Below are positions 21,301-29,643 of a stretch of DNA of 64,000 bases, in pieces. Source of the stretch: Asterias rubens (lineage: Eukaryota > Echinodermata > Asteroidea > Forcipulatida > Asteriidae); NCBI RefSeq assembly GCF_902459465.1, contig NC_047062.1, positions 29,258,673 through 29,322,672 on the forward strand, given 5' to 3'. A program made the position numbers and the translations under genes. Positions within the stretch are counted from its first letter, which is position 1, and the number at the start of each line of letters is the position of its first letter. Under the pieces are notes generated by a model. That model had not been told where the DNA came from, made no database searches, and worked only from the letters and a program-made list of their open reading frames with translations.

Positions 21301-23080
21301 GCGGTCGTGCAAAGACGTAGTATTTTTTATTTTTTAATCTGCGGTTGTGTTTTGACTTATTGTGTGAAAAGGGCTACAACTTGGGTTTATCTACCCAGAT
21401 AAGCCGATTATAACTACACAGTGGTTTTCGGCCTACACCCATTGTTCCTTTGTTATACAGTGGGTCTTCCTCGAGACCCGGTGGTTGAGGAGAACGCGTT
21501 CCACTCCGTAGTTTTTCTTTTGTTCGTTTTGTCAAGCGAAGGAACGCGTCGCGACGCGGTCGTTCCCGTGACATAATTTATCCATGGTCCCTAAATTGAA
21601 CATGTATGTTTTTAATTTACCTGTAGAAGTTTCAGCTTCATTAGTCGTCAAGTTTTTTAGAAAAAAAGTGAAAATCACTAAGCAATGTTTTCAGGAGATT
21701 CGCGTAAATCTGTTGTACATGCTAAAATAGTTTTTTTGTCTCCTGAGACAAAAATTACTTTCATGAATTTGTTTTACTCATTTCTCAAAGAAAACAGCAC
21801 CTCCGCAAGTACTATTGTAAGGGAAGTTTTCTTCTATCATTATCTTTCAACCGTATAAGATTGATTTTGCTTGATTTTGTTTTTTATCTGTCTTTCAGCA
21901 AAAGCATATTCCACTCCCGATCATGACCGTCTTGGAAACAGATCCTTTTGCAGAGAAAAAGCAGAAGGAAGAGGATGAAAAGAACAAGCGGGAGGATGAA
22001 ATAAAAGCCAAGAAGGAGAAAGAGGCAAAAGACAAGGAGCAGGCACGACTTTACCAACAGAAGCTGAAGGAAGAGAGGATGAAGCAGGAGAAACTAAAAC
22101 GGGAAGAGGCAGAGAAAGCCGCCAAGGAAAGAGCGGAGAAAATGAGAGCACAAAAGGAGGTCGCCGCGAAGGCTGCTGAGAAAGTAGCGTTGGAAGCCAA
22201 AGCGAAGAAAGAAGCTGAAGAGCAGAAGAAAAAGGAAGAGGCGGATAAAATTGCCCAGGAGTGGAAAGAGAAGCAGAAGATCTGGCAGGAAGCAAAAATG
22301 AAGGCTGCGAGAGAGGCAGGACAGAGAGCTGCCGAGGAGGCAAAAAAGAAGCGAGAGCAGAGAGCGGCAGCGATGAAGGCTGCTCAGGAAGAGAAGGAGA
22401 AGAAAAACCAGTTGGAGCAGGAAAAGTCCAAGAAACTAGAAGAACAGCGTAAGGAGGAGCTTGAAAAGAAAAGGAAAGAGGAAGATGCGAAGAAACTGGA
22501 AGACAAGAAACAGGAAGAAAAGAAACAGGAAGAAAAGAAACAGGAAGAAAAGAAACAGGAAGAAAAGAAACAGGAAGAAAAGAAACAGGAAGAAGCTTTG
22601 AAGAAAGCGATGGAAGAACGGAAACAAAAGGAGGAGCAGGTAAAGAAGGCAGAGGAGGAAAAGAAACGAGCAGATGAGTTGAGGAAACAAGAGCAGGAAA
22701 GGAAAAAACAAGAAGAGTTAAAAAACAAAGAAGAGCAAGAACTAAAGAAAAAAGAGGCAGAGGCAGTCAAGGAGGAGGAGGACATGCAGCAAGAAAGTCC
22801 AGAAGGGGATGAACCGACAGTTGAAGAAGACGAAGATCAAGCTTCAGAAGATGAGGAAGATGACAAAGAAGAAGAAATGGATGAAGGTCAGTCGTCTGAT
22901 CTGTTAGGAGCAGCCGATTCTGAGAGCATGGATACTGAAGATGGAACGCCAAGTGAGATGCAGGCACAGATTGGAAGGGGTAGAGGGAGGGGTGGGCGTG
23001 GACGAGGGAGGGGCGCCAAGAAATTACAGTCGCCCGCACCAGCTCCTGGAACTAGGAAAAGCACAAGACTTAAGAAGTAA
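2439..23080 (+). CDS. SYMPK: Symplekin, partial (18 3'-terminal exons)
   Basis: Symplekin is the nuclear HEAT-repeat scaffold that bridges CPSF and CstF in mRNA 3'-end cleavage and polyadenylation and in histone pre-mRNA processing. Coding exons: 2439-2534, 3577-3687, 5526-5723, 7091-7240, 8275-8344, 10413-10592, 11585-11671, 12454-12646, 13119-13200, 13783-13965, 15280-15461, 16229-16298, 16594-16702, 17305-17405, 18510-18702, 19171-19406, 19693-19821, 21899-23080. All junctions are GT-AG and the phases join to one frame of 1183 residues ending in TAA. Near-invariant blocks include [66 protein letters not shown] and RTKPQSFQV, matching vertebrate symplekin from about residue 330 through its conserved C-terminal domain. 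The N-terminal HEAT part lies upstream of the window. The last exon differs from vertebrates: ~370 residues of Lys/Glu-rich helix, an acidic stretch and an RG-rich end. Confidence 0.97.
3108..3357. mobile_element. GGGCCC-family inverted-repeat element
   Basis: GGGCCCAATTTCATGGCTCT..GCTTACCG is matched inverted at the right end (CGGTAAGCAGAGCCATGAAA..). The interior repeats GCTTACG/CGTAAGC words in both orientations. It lies between SYMPK exons 2439 and 3577. Confidence 0.9.
3798..4128 (+). mobile_element. Family A MITE (0.35 kb, TTAA-flanked)
   Basis: Terminal inverted repeats read TTAAAGACACTGGACACTAT at the left and ATAGTGTCCACTGCCTTAA at the right. The interior carries the family blocks CAACATATGCATAAAATAAC, ACACAAAGTTGTGTGC and GAGACCTCAA..TTGAGGTC. 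No coding capacity. It lies in a SYMPK intron. Confidence 0.9.
4243..5442 (+). mobile_element. Family B MITE split by two insertions
   Basis: The left part (4243-4380, CGTGTTTGGTAATTGTCAAA...), middle (about 4838-4891, GCTTCTGTCCTGAAG..) and right part (5302-5442, ..TTACTTCAGAGGGAGCTG to CAATAGCGTTCAGTACC) together make one ~0.35-kb family B element. Unrelated sequence occupies 4381-4837 and a SINE occupies 4892-5301. Confidence 0.85.
4892..5301 (-). mobile_element. tRNA-Leu-headed SINE nested in a MITE
   Basis: Read on the - strand, the head GTGTCGAGGCCGAGCGGTTA and AGTGTGGATTCGAATCC are A- and B-box-like; the tail is TTATTATTA-rich. An 8-bp target-site duplication, TTCTCTAA, lies at 4884-4891 and 5302-5309. 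Confidence 0.92.
6927..7065. mobile_element. Foldback element abutting a SYMPK exon
   Basis: Arms GTTATCACACGCGCGCTCGT..CTGCGTCCCATATCCA and the inverse, of ~58 nt, around a short CCTCGGCCTTCGG centre, make a long GC-rich hairpin. It ends 25 bp before the exon at 7091. Confidence 0.92.
7735..7868 (-). mobile_element. Second-family SINE tail forming a foldback
   Basis: ACCCATACACCGATGTGTGT and its inverse (ACACACATCGGTGTATGGGT) flank TTAGCACTGAGTATACAGTG, a hairpin built from the SINE tail sequence. Confidence 0.75.
7879..8246 (+). mobile_element. Family A MITE
   Basis: GTTAAAGGCAGTGGACACTA to AGTGTCCACCGCCTTT, full length, in the SYMPK intron ending 28 bp before the exon at 8275. Confidence 0.92.
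8378..8795. mobile_element. Foldback-containing dispersed element, copy 1
   Basis: Starts at CACACCTCTTGCTTGTCCTG. The 3' third is an inverted repeat (ATTGACTGGCAAAATTTGGT..GTACGTCTATC against GATAGACGTACACTAG..). A second copy is at 16759-17140. Confidence 0.85.
8927..9306 (+). mobile_element. tRNA-Leu-headed SINE, full length
   Basis: Head GGTGTCGTGGCCGAGCGGTT..GGGTTCGAATCCCGGT, body ..CTTGAGCAAGACAC and GTATACTCCC, and an ATTATTATT tail after GCGCTATATACAAA. It lies in a SYMPK intron. Confidence 0.92.
9401..9560 (+). mobile_element. Second-family SINE, degenerate
   Basis: CTGCTCTAGCAATGCTAAGA, TCGTGGGTTAAAATCCCACC and GAAGTACTGAGTATAGACC align with the second SINE family; the A box has decayed. 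Confidence 0.7.
9901..10270. mobile_element. TA-flanked MITE, 370 bp
   Basis: Inverted termini of ~50 bp beginning GAGGACCAGATTTAGAC (right end reversed: GAGGACCAGATTAAGAC) and sharing CACAAATTGCAAAAGTTTG. TA on both sides fits a Tc1/mariner-type target duplication. Confidence 0.92.
11099..11443 (-). mobile_element. tRNA-Leu-headed SINE
   Basis: Reverse orientation; head GTGTCATGGCCGAGTGGTTA, tail TTATTATTA. A 9-bp target-site duplication, ATGACTAAT, lies at 11090-11098 and 11444-11452. Confidence 0.93.
11870..12212 (-). mobile_element. Family B MITE
   Basis: Reverse copy with the family blocks TTACTTGGTAACAAGCAATG, GAAACGGCTCCCTCTGAAGT and GTCTTTGACAATTACCAAA; the left end is lost in a poly-T. 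Confidence 0.85.
12216..12402. mobile_element. Short palindromic element, CpG-rich
   Basis: GGTTCATACTTCCTGCGAAT..GCGATC against GCATCGCATTCGTAGAAAGT. A diverged relative lies at about 25264-25388 (GGTTCATACCTTATGCAATG..AAGTATGAACTGGG). Confidence 0.75.
12905..13006. repeat. ~23-bp GC-rich tandem repeat in a SYMPK intron
   Basis: CGCAAGCTTTCACGCTTTGC repeats about four times with variants. It is CpG-rich against an AT-rich intron. Confidence 0.85.
14826..15215. mobile_element. Foldback from a Penelope-like 3' end
   Basis: Arms 14826-14915 and 15118-15213 are near-exact inverses (TATTTGGTTTGCAGTAACAC against GTGTTACCGCAAACCAAATA). The centre holds a hammerhead-like core on the - strand. Similar single-arm sequences occur at 43130-43490 and 44395-44560. 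Confidence 0.82.
15074..15113 (-). ncRNA. Hammerhead-ribozyme-like motif
   Basis: On the - strand: CTGACGA, then stem II GACTAG/CTAGTC around AGCAAG, then GAAA, then the self-complementary AACGTT and GAGACC. This is the conserved hammerhead core, with the minimal helix III known from Penelope-like elements. The 5' half of stem I (expected GTCTC) is present only in inverted form (GAGACTG), so self-cleavage is doubtful. Confidence 0.6.
16759..17140. mobile_element. Foldback-containing dispersed element, copy 2
   Basis: CACACCTCATGCTTGTTCTG..GGTTGGCTGAAACACGGTCA matches 8378 onward. The terminal inverted repeat is partly deleted. Confidence 0.83.
17755..17836 (+). mobile_element. SINE/LINE 3' tail
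   Basis: AAAGCACTTAGAG..GCGCTATATAAATCGAAAG followed by (TTA)n matches the tails of the other short retroelements here; the 5' part is missing. Confidence 0.55.
17901..18370. mobile_element. TA-flanked MITE, 470 bp
   Basis: Ends GAGAGGTTTCGCAAGCG..GATACAGATACAGATAC and (reversed) GAGAAGCGTACGGATACAGA, each flanked by TA. It lies in the SYMPK intron before exon 18510. Confidence 0.88.
18934..19132 (+). mobile_element. Family A MITE, internally deleted
   Basis: Both TIRs are present (TTAAAGGCAGTGG and CCACAGCCTTTAA) but ~170 bp of the interior is missing. It ends ~40 bp before the SYMPK exon at 19171. Confidence 0.9.
19487..19630 (+). pseudogene. Non-LTR retrotransposon ORF2 C-terminal remnant
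   Basis: [16 protein letters not shown] followed by [10 protein letters not shown] is the usual C-terminal signature of LINE reverse-transcriptase proteins. It sits in a SYMPK intron. Confidence 0.65.
19850..20119 (+). mobile_element. Family A MITE, 5'-truncated, joined to a GGGCCC-family end
   Basis: From 19884 the sequence follows family A (ATCTCAAGATATGCATAAAA..GTGTCCACTGCCTTTAA), but the left TIR is replaced by GGTCCAATTTCATAAAGCTT, the terminus of a different inverted-repeat family. Confidence 0.8.
20272..21593. mobile_element. 1.3-kb terminal-inverted-repeat element, non-autonomous
   Basis: AGGGACCATGGATAAATTA at 20272 is repeated exactly inverted at 21575-21593. CpG-rich subterminal sequence (CGCGGCCGCCCGCGG, GTCGCGACGCGG) contrasts with the intron around it. 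No transposase frame longer than ~70 codons. Superfamily not assigned; it lies in the last SYMPK intron. Confidence 0.88.
21899..23080 (+). CDS. SYMPK: SYMPK terminal coding exon: K/E-rich tail with RG-rich end
   Basis: The exon opens in frame after a TCTTTCAG acceptor with [13 protein letters not shown], the end of the conserved symplekin domain. About 280 residues dominated by Lys, Glu, Ala and Gln follow, lacking Pro or Gly over long stretches, as expected of a coiled coil or single alpha-helix. Six exact copies of a 15-bp unit encoding KKQEE lie at 22505-22594. An acidic Glu/Asp run follows (about 22750-22900), then an RG-rich stretch near 22974-23024 ([14 protein letters not shown]), then a basic end (KSTRLKK). 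Vertebrate symplekin has a Pro/Ser/Glu-rich tail instead. Confidence 0.93.
   Translation, partial: QKHIPLPIMTVLETDPFAEKKQKEEDEKNKREDEIKAKKEKEAKDKEQARLYQQKLKEERMKQEKLKREEAEKAAKERAEKMRAQKEVAAKAAEKVALEAKAKKEAEEQKKKEEADKIAQEWKEKQKIWQEAKMKAAREAGQRAAEEAKKKREQRAAAMKAAQEEKEKKNQLEQEKSKKLEEQRKEELEKKRKEEDAKKLEDKKQEEKKQEEKKQEEKKQEEKKQEEKKQEEALKKAMEERKQKEEQVKKAEEEKKRADELRKQEQERKKQEELKNKEEQELKKKEAEAVKEEEDMQQESPEGDEPTVEEDEDQASEDEEDDKEEEMDEGQSSDLLGAADSESMDTEDGTPSEMQAQIGRGRGRGGRGRGRGAKKLQSPAPAPGTRKSTRLKK
22505..22594 (+). repeat. 15-bp coding microsatellite (KKQEE x6)
   Basis: Six tandem copies of AAGAAACAGGAAGAA lie in frame in the SYMPK last exon. The unit is a multiple of three, so copy-number change would preserve frame. 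Confidence 0.97.
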
Positions 23081-23731
23081 CATTTGAAGCAGGATATGTT
23101 GAAAGGCAGTTTTCTCGCATAAAGAGCTACATCTTTTGTATATCTTCAAACATCAATTGCTCTCTTTCTCTTCAGAGAATATGTTTTGACATAGCTGTAG
23201 CAGACTTTCATGGTTTGTGATACAGAACCATCATTTTGTATATTTTATTCAGTCTTGTGATGAAGCTTGGCTGCTTCACAGGGTATGGTTTAATCCTGGA
23301 AGGCGTCGTGTTGACCTTAAACTTCTTACCTTTGGTATTTCAACTTCTGCTTCAATCCTGGAAATATTGTATTTTTCTAGCCGAGATACTCTCATGACTT
23401 TGTGCTAAACCATCCAAGTCTATAGTCGAAAGTCTATCAGAGCCAAATTATGTTGTCAGAAATTGAAACTGCAGAAATTGAAGACTAGTTAACTGCTTTT
23501 GTGGCAATGGCTCCATTTAAATGGGGCAGTAGTCGGAAGCCAGCAATATTGCTCTGCAACGCTCATTGACTTGTCTACAAGTCTAAACTTATTCAGGAAT
23601 ATAAACTTTTATTTTAACATAGAATTAGTGTTTTCCTTCATGGTACAATAAGATGAAAGTTTATGCGCCTTAAAATTTGTCATGCGCCCTAGGTATGAGA
23701 TGAACTGTTTTTGTTTTTGTTTATTGTCGAC

Positions 23732-23737
23732 AATAAA
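23732..23737 (+). terminator. SYMPK poly(A) signal candidate
   Basis: A canonical AATAAA lies ~650 bp after the SYMPK stop codon in AT-rich 3' UTR-like sequence. It is the best candidate for the 3' end; the cleavage site itself cannot be fixed from sequence. Confidence 0.65.
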
Positions 23738-23951
23738 TATTGGATGTACATAACAATGATATTTTATGCCTGGTACTGTTACACCTTTATTCTTATAAGG
23801 ATAAGATTAACTGAATCTAAAAATTACTCTCGAATCTGAAAGTTACTCTTGTTTTTTCTGGTATCACAAAATGTGAACAATTATCAACATCTGCAGTGCC
23901 TCTAACAAATTTTTTTTTGGTGGACATTAATGTTGGAGTACCTGCCAAAGG

Positions 23952-24160
23952 TATAGACGATGACCTATGTTTACATTCAAACCGCCCTCTGTTGACAAAA
24001 CACTGTATACGTCATGTTTCGCCAGGCACTGAGTTGCGTAGTCATAGTAAGACTGCCTACACTTTCTAGCTGGCTGCCAAAACACAAAGGTTTTGGCGGG
24101 CGGTATGCGCGCGAATCATGTTATGGTTTTCGTGTGACGTCAGAGGTCACATCGTCTATA
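23952..24160. mobile_element. TA-flanked MITE, ~205 bp
   Basis: TATAGACGATGACCT at the left and AGGTCACATCGTCTATA at the right form the inverted ends. Between SYMPK and DPY30. Confidence 0.85.
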
Positions 24161-24228
24161 CACTCCCTTTAATTTAGACTCTTCAAAAGTTTTATGCATT
24201 AAAAGTAATAACTGATTTGGGGTTGAGC

Positions 24229-24305
24229 AAATACAAATTGACTAGAGCGGGATTTGGACCAACAACCTCCGGATTAACATGCCAGCGCTCTACCAACTAT
24301 AATAA
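24229..24305 (-). mobile_element. tRNA-like SINE fragment
   Basis: On the - strand, AGTTGGTAGAGCGCTGGCAT and GTTGGTCCAAATCCCGCTCT resemble A and B boxes, ending in AGTCAATTTGT. A short related fragment is at 15530-15582. Confidence 0.6.
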
Positions 24306-25776
24306 CTTTTACACACCAAAGAATTTGAAATGTTCCTTGTAGATTGACAATATGTTTATGTATGTTTATTTCATTGAAACATAACAGCCATAAATTGTAG
24401 ATATTTCAAATAACTTTCTTTTACAAGTCCTACAAAATGGAAATGCTTGTTTTGACCCAATTCACCCAACAATATCATCACAAAAACAATTAATTCTCCA
24501 AGTTAGGAGTCGATGTCCCCATGTGCTATAAATTCAATGTAGTTCACATTTTAGGCAAAGAATCCTTAACATGCTTGCCTTAAGTTTTGTGTGCATTTTG
24601 ACCGACAAAATGGACAGCAATTGCCATGGTGCAAGTGGAATACATGTACATGTAGTTTTTTTTTCTAATAATTTTAAAACTAATTAACCAAACAGTTTAT
24701 TTGCCGTTATTATCTTTTAGTCTGAAAATATATACAAGTACAGTAAAAAAGCACAACAACCCTAGTTAAAGATTTTTTTTTTAACCATTCACAGAATGAA
24801 GTTGAACCATTACTGTGCCCAGCCTGATGTAGTAACATGTCAGCTTGTGACAAAGAATACCCACAATTGCTTTATGTACAAATTAATATGTCTACTGAAC
24901 TCCCCTAACTAGGTGCTTTTAAATTAATAAGAAACATGAAGAAAAAAAAACTTTATAAAAACATGAGTCACCCATCTTGGAGGTTATTTTTTGGTGCAAT
25001 TTTCTTTAAGAGAAACACAAATTTAGGATGACATATCCAAAAGGTGATGTATGTACGGATATGCCTTGAATATCCTTTATACAAAACTGGGTTTATAATA
25101 ACAGACAACCAAGGTAAAATTTGAAAAACTATTGCCATAGAAACGGAGCTTCAAAAAGGCAGTGTGTAAATATTGTGGTGTTTAGGCTTTATCCACTGAG
25201 ACACCAATAGAGGGCGGTATAACAACTCAACAAATATCTTTGTGAATCAACTGTGATCCCATCCCGGTTCATACCTTATGCAATGGGAATTTTGATGTCA
25301 CAAATTTGCAACGAACAATTCAGAAGAGTTGAGTTTGCAAAACCAGAGCTGTGACATTTGCATGTGCAGGAAGTATGAACTGGGCTTTAGGCAACTATGT
25401 ACACTTTTGTTGTATGGCAAATTTCAGCATTCCCATTGGTTCAACCTTACGACCAATCAATCTTAGTTTAATTTCAAATGTCCTGTACCCTGTGTTTTAC
25501 CGCCATATTTGGGATGCTTTTAATTGGGCCCTAGTTCTATCTCAATGCTTCGTAAAAAGTTGTTGTCTTTTTCTTTTTTTTCTTGGACAAACCTAACATC
25601 ACAATCCAAAGGCATGACACGTTCAAATGGATAGTGCAGGGTTCTGATGCTCTCAGCATATCATGTTGACACCCACTGATCTCTATTAGGTCAGTGGTTG
25701 ACACCACACAAGGCTTACTTTACCCCCTCTAGTGAGAGGTAAATCCAGTGGTATTATTAGACGGCTATTTCATGTC

Positions 25777-28165
25777 TTAGCTGCTACCTTCAAACTGGTC
25801 TTTATTCTTCAGGAGGTAGCTGGCCAGGTACTCAATCGGATTGGGAGGTCTGTGAATAATCAAACCAGACATAAAATAGTTAGAACTACATACATGTCAA
25901 GTTTACAACTAAGTGAAATATTTTTCTTCAATTTCAAAAATTTTTCTTCAAGTTCGCTGAAAACCTAATTTGTCATTGAGCCTTTCCCAGCTCGGTAGTT
26001 TAGTGGTAAGACATCTGCTCTAGCAATGCAATGGTCGTGGGTTCGAATCCCACCTGAGTGACTTACATGTGGATTTGTTTTCTTCATAGAGCTCGGAAAT
26101 TACTGAGTATACAGTGCTTCCAAATACAAATAAGTGTAAAGTTAAAAATGAATCCCGATGCAAAACTAACATCTATTATGATAGAAACTCCATTAATAAT
26201 TACTCAACACCCAAAATCCAAGTTTGTCGTAGCCCTCTGGGCCCAATTTCATAGAGCTGCTTAAATGCAGAGAATTTAGCTTAAAGCCATTGGACACTTT
26301 GGGTAACAGTATTGTCCAAAGGCCCACACTTCATGTATCACAACTTTGTTTCCGCACGTTTCGCCGTGTCATGACATGTGTTTAAAATAAATCTGTAATT
26401 CTTGATATCGAGAATTGATAATTGTTTTAATGTTTTCTCAAAAAGTAAAGGATTTCATGGAATACTATTTCAAGAGAAGTATTTCATTAACTTCTGTAAA
26501 CCCTGTAAGTTATTTGTAAATCTTTTGTTTTCTGTTCCGAAAGTGTATAATGGCTTTTACACCTTTCTGCTAAGCAAACATCAGCTGGATATTAGTCACA
26601 ATCTGTACATGGATTGTGATATGGTAGTTTGGCTGGTAACCTTTTTCTGGTAAGCAAATTTGGTTGTGCTTAGCTACCTGCCAAAGCAGTTCTATGAAAT
26701 TTGGCCCTATTCTGCAACCAACAGGAGGATCAAGGGCTATGGTCATGACAACTGATGACCCCTACATTAGTACCTCTCTTTGGCCAGGGCCGACATCCCT
26801 TGCAGCAGGATGGGTACCACCGTATGGTCTAGGTAGGCTCTCGTGGTTAGGGACTCCAAGTCAACTTTCGTCTTCTCAACTTCTTCTTTCTCTTGAGTGA
26901 TAATCTTCTGTATGTTTTCGGTGAGTCCATGCTCAGCGTGAGGCGACTCTGATTTTGGTGGCTGTTGGTGAAAAGGCATAATTGATTATGAATACTAGTT
27001 CCTGATTGAGAATGAATTATGATCAAAGAAAAAAAAGAAGAGGAAAAATTTAAGATAAATAACAGATTTAGACCACCCATTAAAAAGTTCGCGCATAGAC
27101 CCAGTAACTAACGATTCCTTTTTTAAATCTTGACATCGGTTAATTGTGGGAAAAAAAGGAATACAGTGCCCTAGTTAGTACTGGGTCTAATTCCCGCAAT
27201 AATTTTGTAGCAGTGTCATGGCCGAGGGGTTAAGAGCACCAGATTCAAGCTCTGGTGTTTGAGCAGCAGGGTGTGGGTTCGGATCCCGGTCGTGACACTT
27301 GCTACATAAAATTGGGGAGGTAGTGCTTTCTGCTCTACCGGCCAGGCTTCAAATTGATGATACCCAAGCCTACATTCATATGGACTGTAAAAGGGGTAAC
27401 CATGTTTCAGCACTAGCAGTAGGTGGCAACGGCCTCTGGAAAAAATAGTTGTAGCCCACACCTTGAAGTGGCCTTCAGGCCTTGTGTGTCAGGCGACATG
27501 CGTAAAAAAAGCCTAAAAAAACACTTTTAGAAACTACTTTTTTGTTGGCCATTGGTAGTGGCTGCATTGTTTTGGAATACTTACAGCATTTTCTATGTTC
27601 AATCCCATGTTTGGATCCGTAGGTTGGGGTGTCTGCTCAACTGCTGTCGGTGTAAACAAACATTACATTAATATAATAATAGACCTTATGCATTGACGTC
27701 ATCCAGCCGCCATCTTTGAGGTCAAACGGTGACGAAACAATCGAAACGCAAATAGATTGGCCAATGAACAACCTCCTTTTGACCTCAATGCGGGGGCGCC
27801 TTACTGAAATGACATCATGTGCATAAGGTCTATAATAACACTGTTTTAACTTTGCATTACAGGATTACAAGATTTCCCATGGCATAACAACAGTGTATTT
27901 AACACAACAAAACAGTCAGTACACAAAACAGTCGCGAAATAGAGGTAAATTCAAAGCTACTTAGAAAAAACTAATCTTATTTAATACTGTCCATTAATTA
28001 AATTAATTTTCTGCCAATTTGAATTCGCCTCCGGATTCCAATATTTTGTACTTTTTGGTAGCTAAAAAATTATCACAGACCCATAATCAATTCGTCTAGC
28101 ATGTTTGAGGAAGTATTCAATAAAAATAACACTAAAAACGGCCTCAAAAACATACCTTCACTCAT
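25777..28165 (-). CDS. DPY30: DPY30 homologue, complete, four coding exons
   Basis: Dpy-30 is the small homodimeric nuclear subunit that docks on ASH2L in SET1/MLL (COMPASS) H3K4 methyltransferases. Exons on the - strand, in transcription order: 28156-28165 (ATGAGTGAAG), 27585-27643, 26774-26961, 25777-25849 (TAA stop). All have GT donors and AG acceptors, and phases join to 330 nt, giving 109 residues (the human protein has 99). Exon 3 carries the diagnostic [18 protein letters not shown] and SALAKER; exon 4 continues [19 protein letters not shown], together forming the Dpy-30 helical dimerisation motif. The N-terminal ~40 residues are divergent and Pro/Gln/Asn-rich, as usual. The gene is convergent with SYMPK and divergent from MTARC. 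A candidate - strand AATAAA lies at 24365-24370. Confidence 0.96.
25985..26150 (+). mobile_element. Second tRNA-derived SINE family
   Basis: CTCGGTAGTTTAGTGGTAAG and GTCGTGGGTTCGAATCCCAC form A and B boxes, followed by the family tail GGAAATTACTGAGTATACAG. Not called a tRNA gene because no acceptor stem closes and a conserved non-tRNA body follows. Confidence 0.82.
26238..26715. mobile_element. GGGCCC-family element, diverged
   Basis: GGGCCCAATTTCATAGAGCT at the left and AGTTCTATGAAATTTGGCCC at the right, with a longer AT-rich interior. It ends just before DPY30 exon 3. Confidence 0.75.
27098..27187. mobile_element. 90-bp TA-flanked MITE
   Basis: GACCCAGTAACTAACG..CCTTTTTT and AAAAAAAGGA..GTTAGTACTGGGTC form its inverted ends, with TA on each side. 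In a DPY30 intron. Confidence 0.85.
27208..27480 (+). mobile_element. tRNA-Leu-headed SINE, different body
   Basis: Head GTGTCATGGCCGAGGGGTTA..GTGGGTTCGGATCCCGG, followed by a body (GCTCTACCGGCCAGGC..) not shared with the other copies. It lies in a DPY30 intron. Confidence 0.85.
27682..27830. mobile_element. 149-bp TA-flanked MITE
   Basis: GACCTTATGCATTGACGTCA and (reversed) GACCTTATGCACATGATGTC, with TA flanks. A one-ended relative is at about 49795-49900 (GGACCTTATGCACATGACAT). It lies in the first DPY30 intron. Confidence 0.88.
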
Positions 28166-29643
28166 GGTTAACCTTAAAACTCGTTTCTTTCAAAAGGAAA
28201 GTGAAGTTTGACTCAATCTCATTCAGCTTTGCCGCGAGTTTTTGTTCAGTAAGAAAGAATATCAATGCTTTTTTGTTACTACAGGATACAGGCTTCAAGA
28301 ATGCCAAGCATGGTACCTTGCAAGTTTGTTTCTTCATTTATGCATAAAACTAACGCATTTGTATACGTGAACGTCTGGGTATCAGTCCACCCATTTAGGA
28401 ATTGCAACCCGATTACAAATTGTTGAAGTTTCAGTACGGTGGCTTTGAAAGGACACTAAAAACGTTACAATACTTCGGTGCTCCGATGTAGGAAGGAGTG
28501 ACTTTGCCTCCTGACTCCGCCTTACTATATCACAACTGTGAGTCCCAGACAAATTAATGTGAGGAATAAAAACAGGAAGGACAAATTTAAGTGCGGGGTC
28601 ACTGACATAGCTGTGCCACGCATCTGGAACTCTCTGCCACTTATCAGGCCAAGAAGGGTCTTTTTGCGAAAAAAGGTTCGGGAACGTTCTCTTAAAGATG
28701 TTTTGTCAGATTTTTTGCCTCAAATATTAGATTGATTTTTTTGAGTGAATGGTATTTCTAAGAGTATGACCCGCTCTAACGGAAAAAGGTGTAACTTTGA
28801 CTTTTAATGGTCAGGAACCATGACAAAAATTTAAAACGTTTCTTAGTAAACACCTAAGAATTGGTCACGTGATGTTATTATTGTCGGGATCCCGACATTT
28901 TGAGCACTTTATTTCACTGCTACTAATAATTGGCGGACTTTTTCGTGCAATGGCTCAAATGAAAGCTTGTAACTTTCTCGACCCCCATCAAAATACCTAT
29001 TGAATTTTAAATCAAAATTGTTGGGTCAAATGGTCAAATCGGCAAAAATTCTGACATAACATCCTTAACGTGACTAGAACGAAGCGCTATAAATAAATCG
29101 CCCTGTAAACACAATATACTTATTAGGAAGAACGCGATTTGCTTATAAACTACAGGGCAAGTTCGCTTTGTATTTCAGTTTGAAAAGGAGCACTTTTTCC
29201 GTGTGCATCCATGCGCAAAAGTGCTTTAGCTTGACGCAGTTTTGGAATGTGTTACGTCAATGGGCCTTTGTGGCGTGCGATCGGGGGCACAATCACTATT
29301 TTGTGTGACATAGGCCCACATAGTGCACAAAATATTAGGATTCCTACATGATCTGATAAACAGTGAACAAATTTAATTGTTAATGTGTGCATTAACCACA
29401 TGTGTTAACCATTATCTTCAGTGCACTTGAAGTGACGTTTTCTGCCGTCATCACCTTTGCACTTTGACCAGCGTTATCCCATCACTGGCTATAATCCATT
29501 ATATTATGGCTATAATCAATTGTATGTTCACAAACATGGGCAATGACAAACAACTTTAACCACTGTACTAAACCCTGATACAGTGATACTTGTATTCAGC
29601 CATGCTTCAACCAACCAGGCTTGTATGAACAAACTTTCGCAAC
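28166..29643. other. DPY30-MTARC divergent intergenic region
   Basis: Nearly 1.5 kb between the two start codons. Contains the LINE remnant at 28540-28738. I see no TATA box or other clear promoter motif. Confidence 0.6.
28540..28738 (+). pseudogene. Non-LTR retrotransposon ORF2 C-terminal remnant
   Basis: [20 protein letters not shown] and KKVRERSLKDVLSDFL resemble a LINE C-terminus; no upstream RT domain is present. It lies between DPY30 and MTARC. Confidence 0.5.

Noticed and set aside
22384..22785. - strand 133-codon Ser/Phe/Cys-rich ORF
   Set aside because: It is the antisense shadow of the Lys/Glu-rich SYMPK exon.
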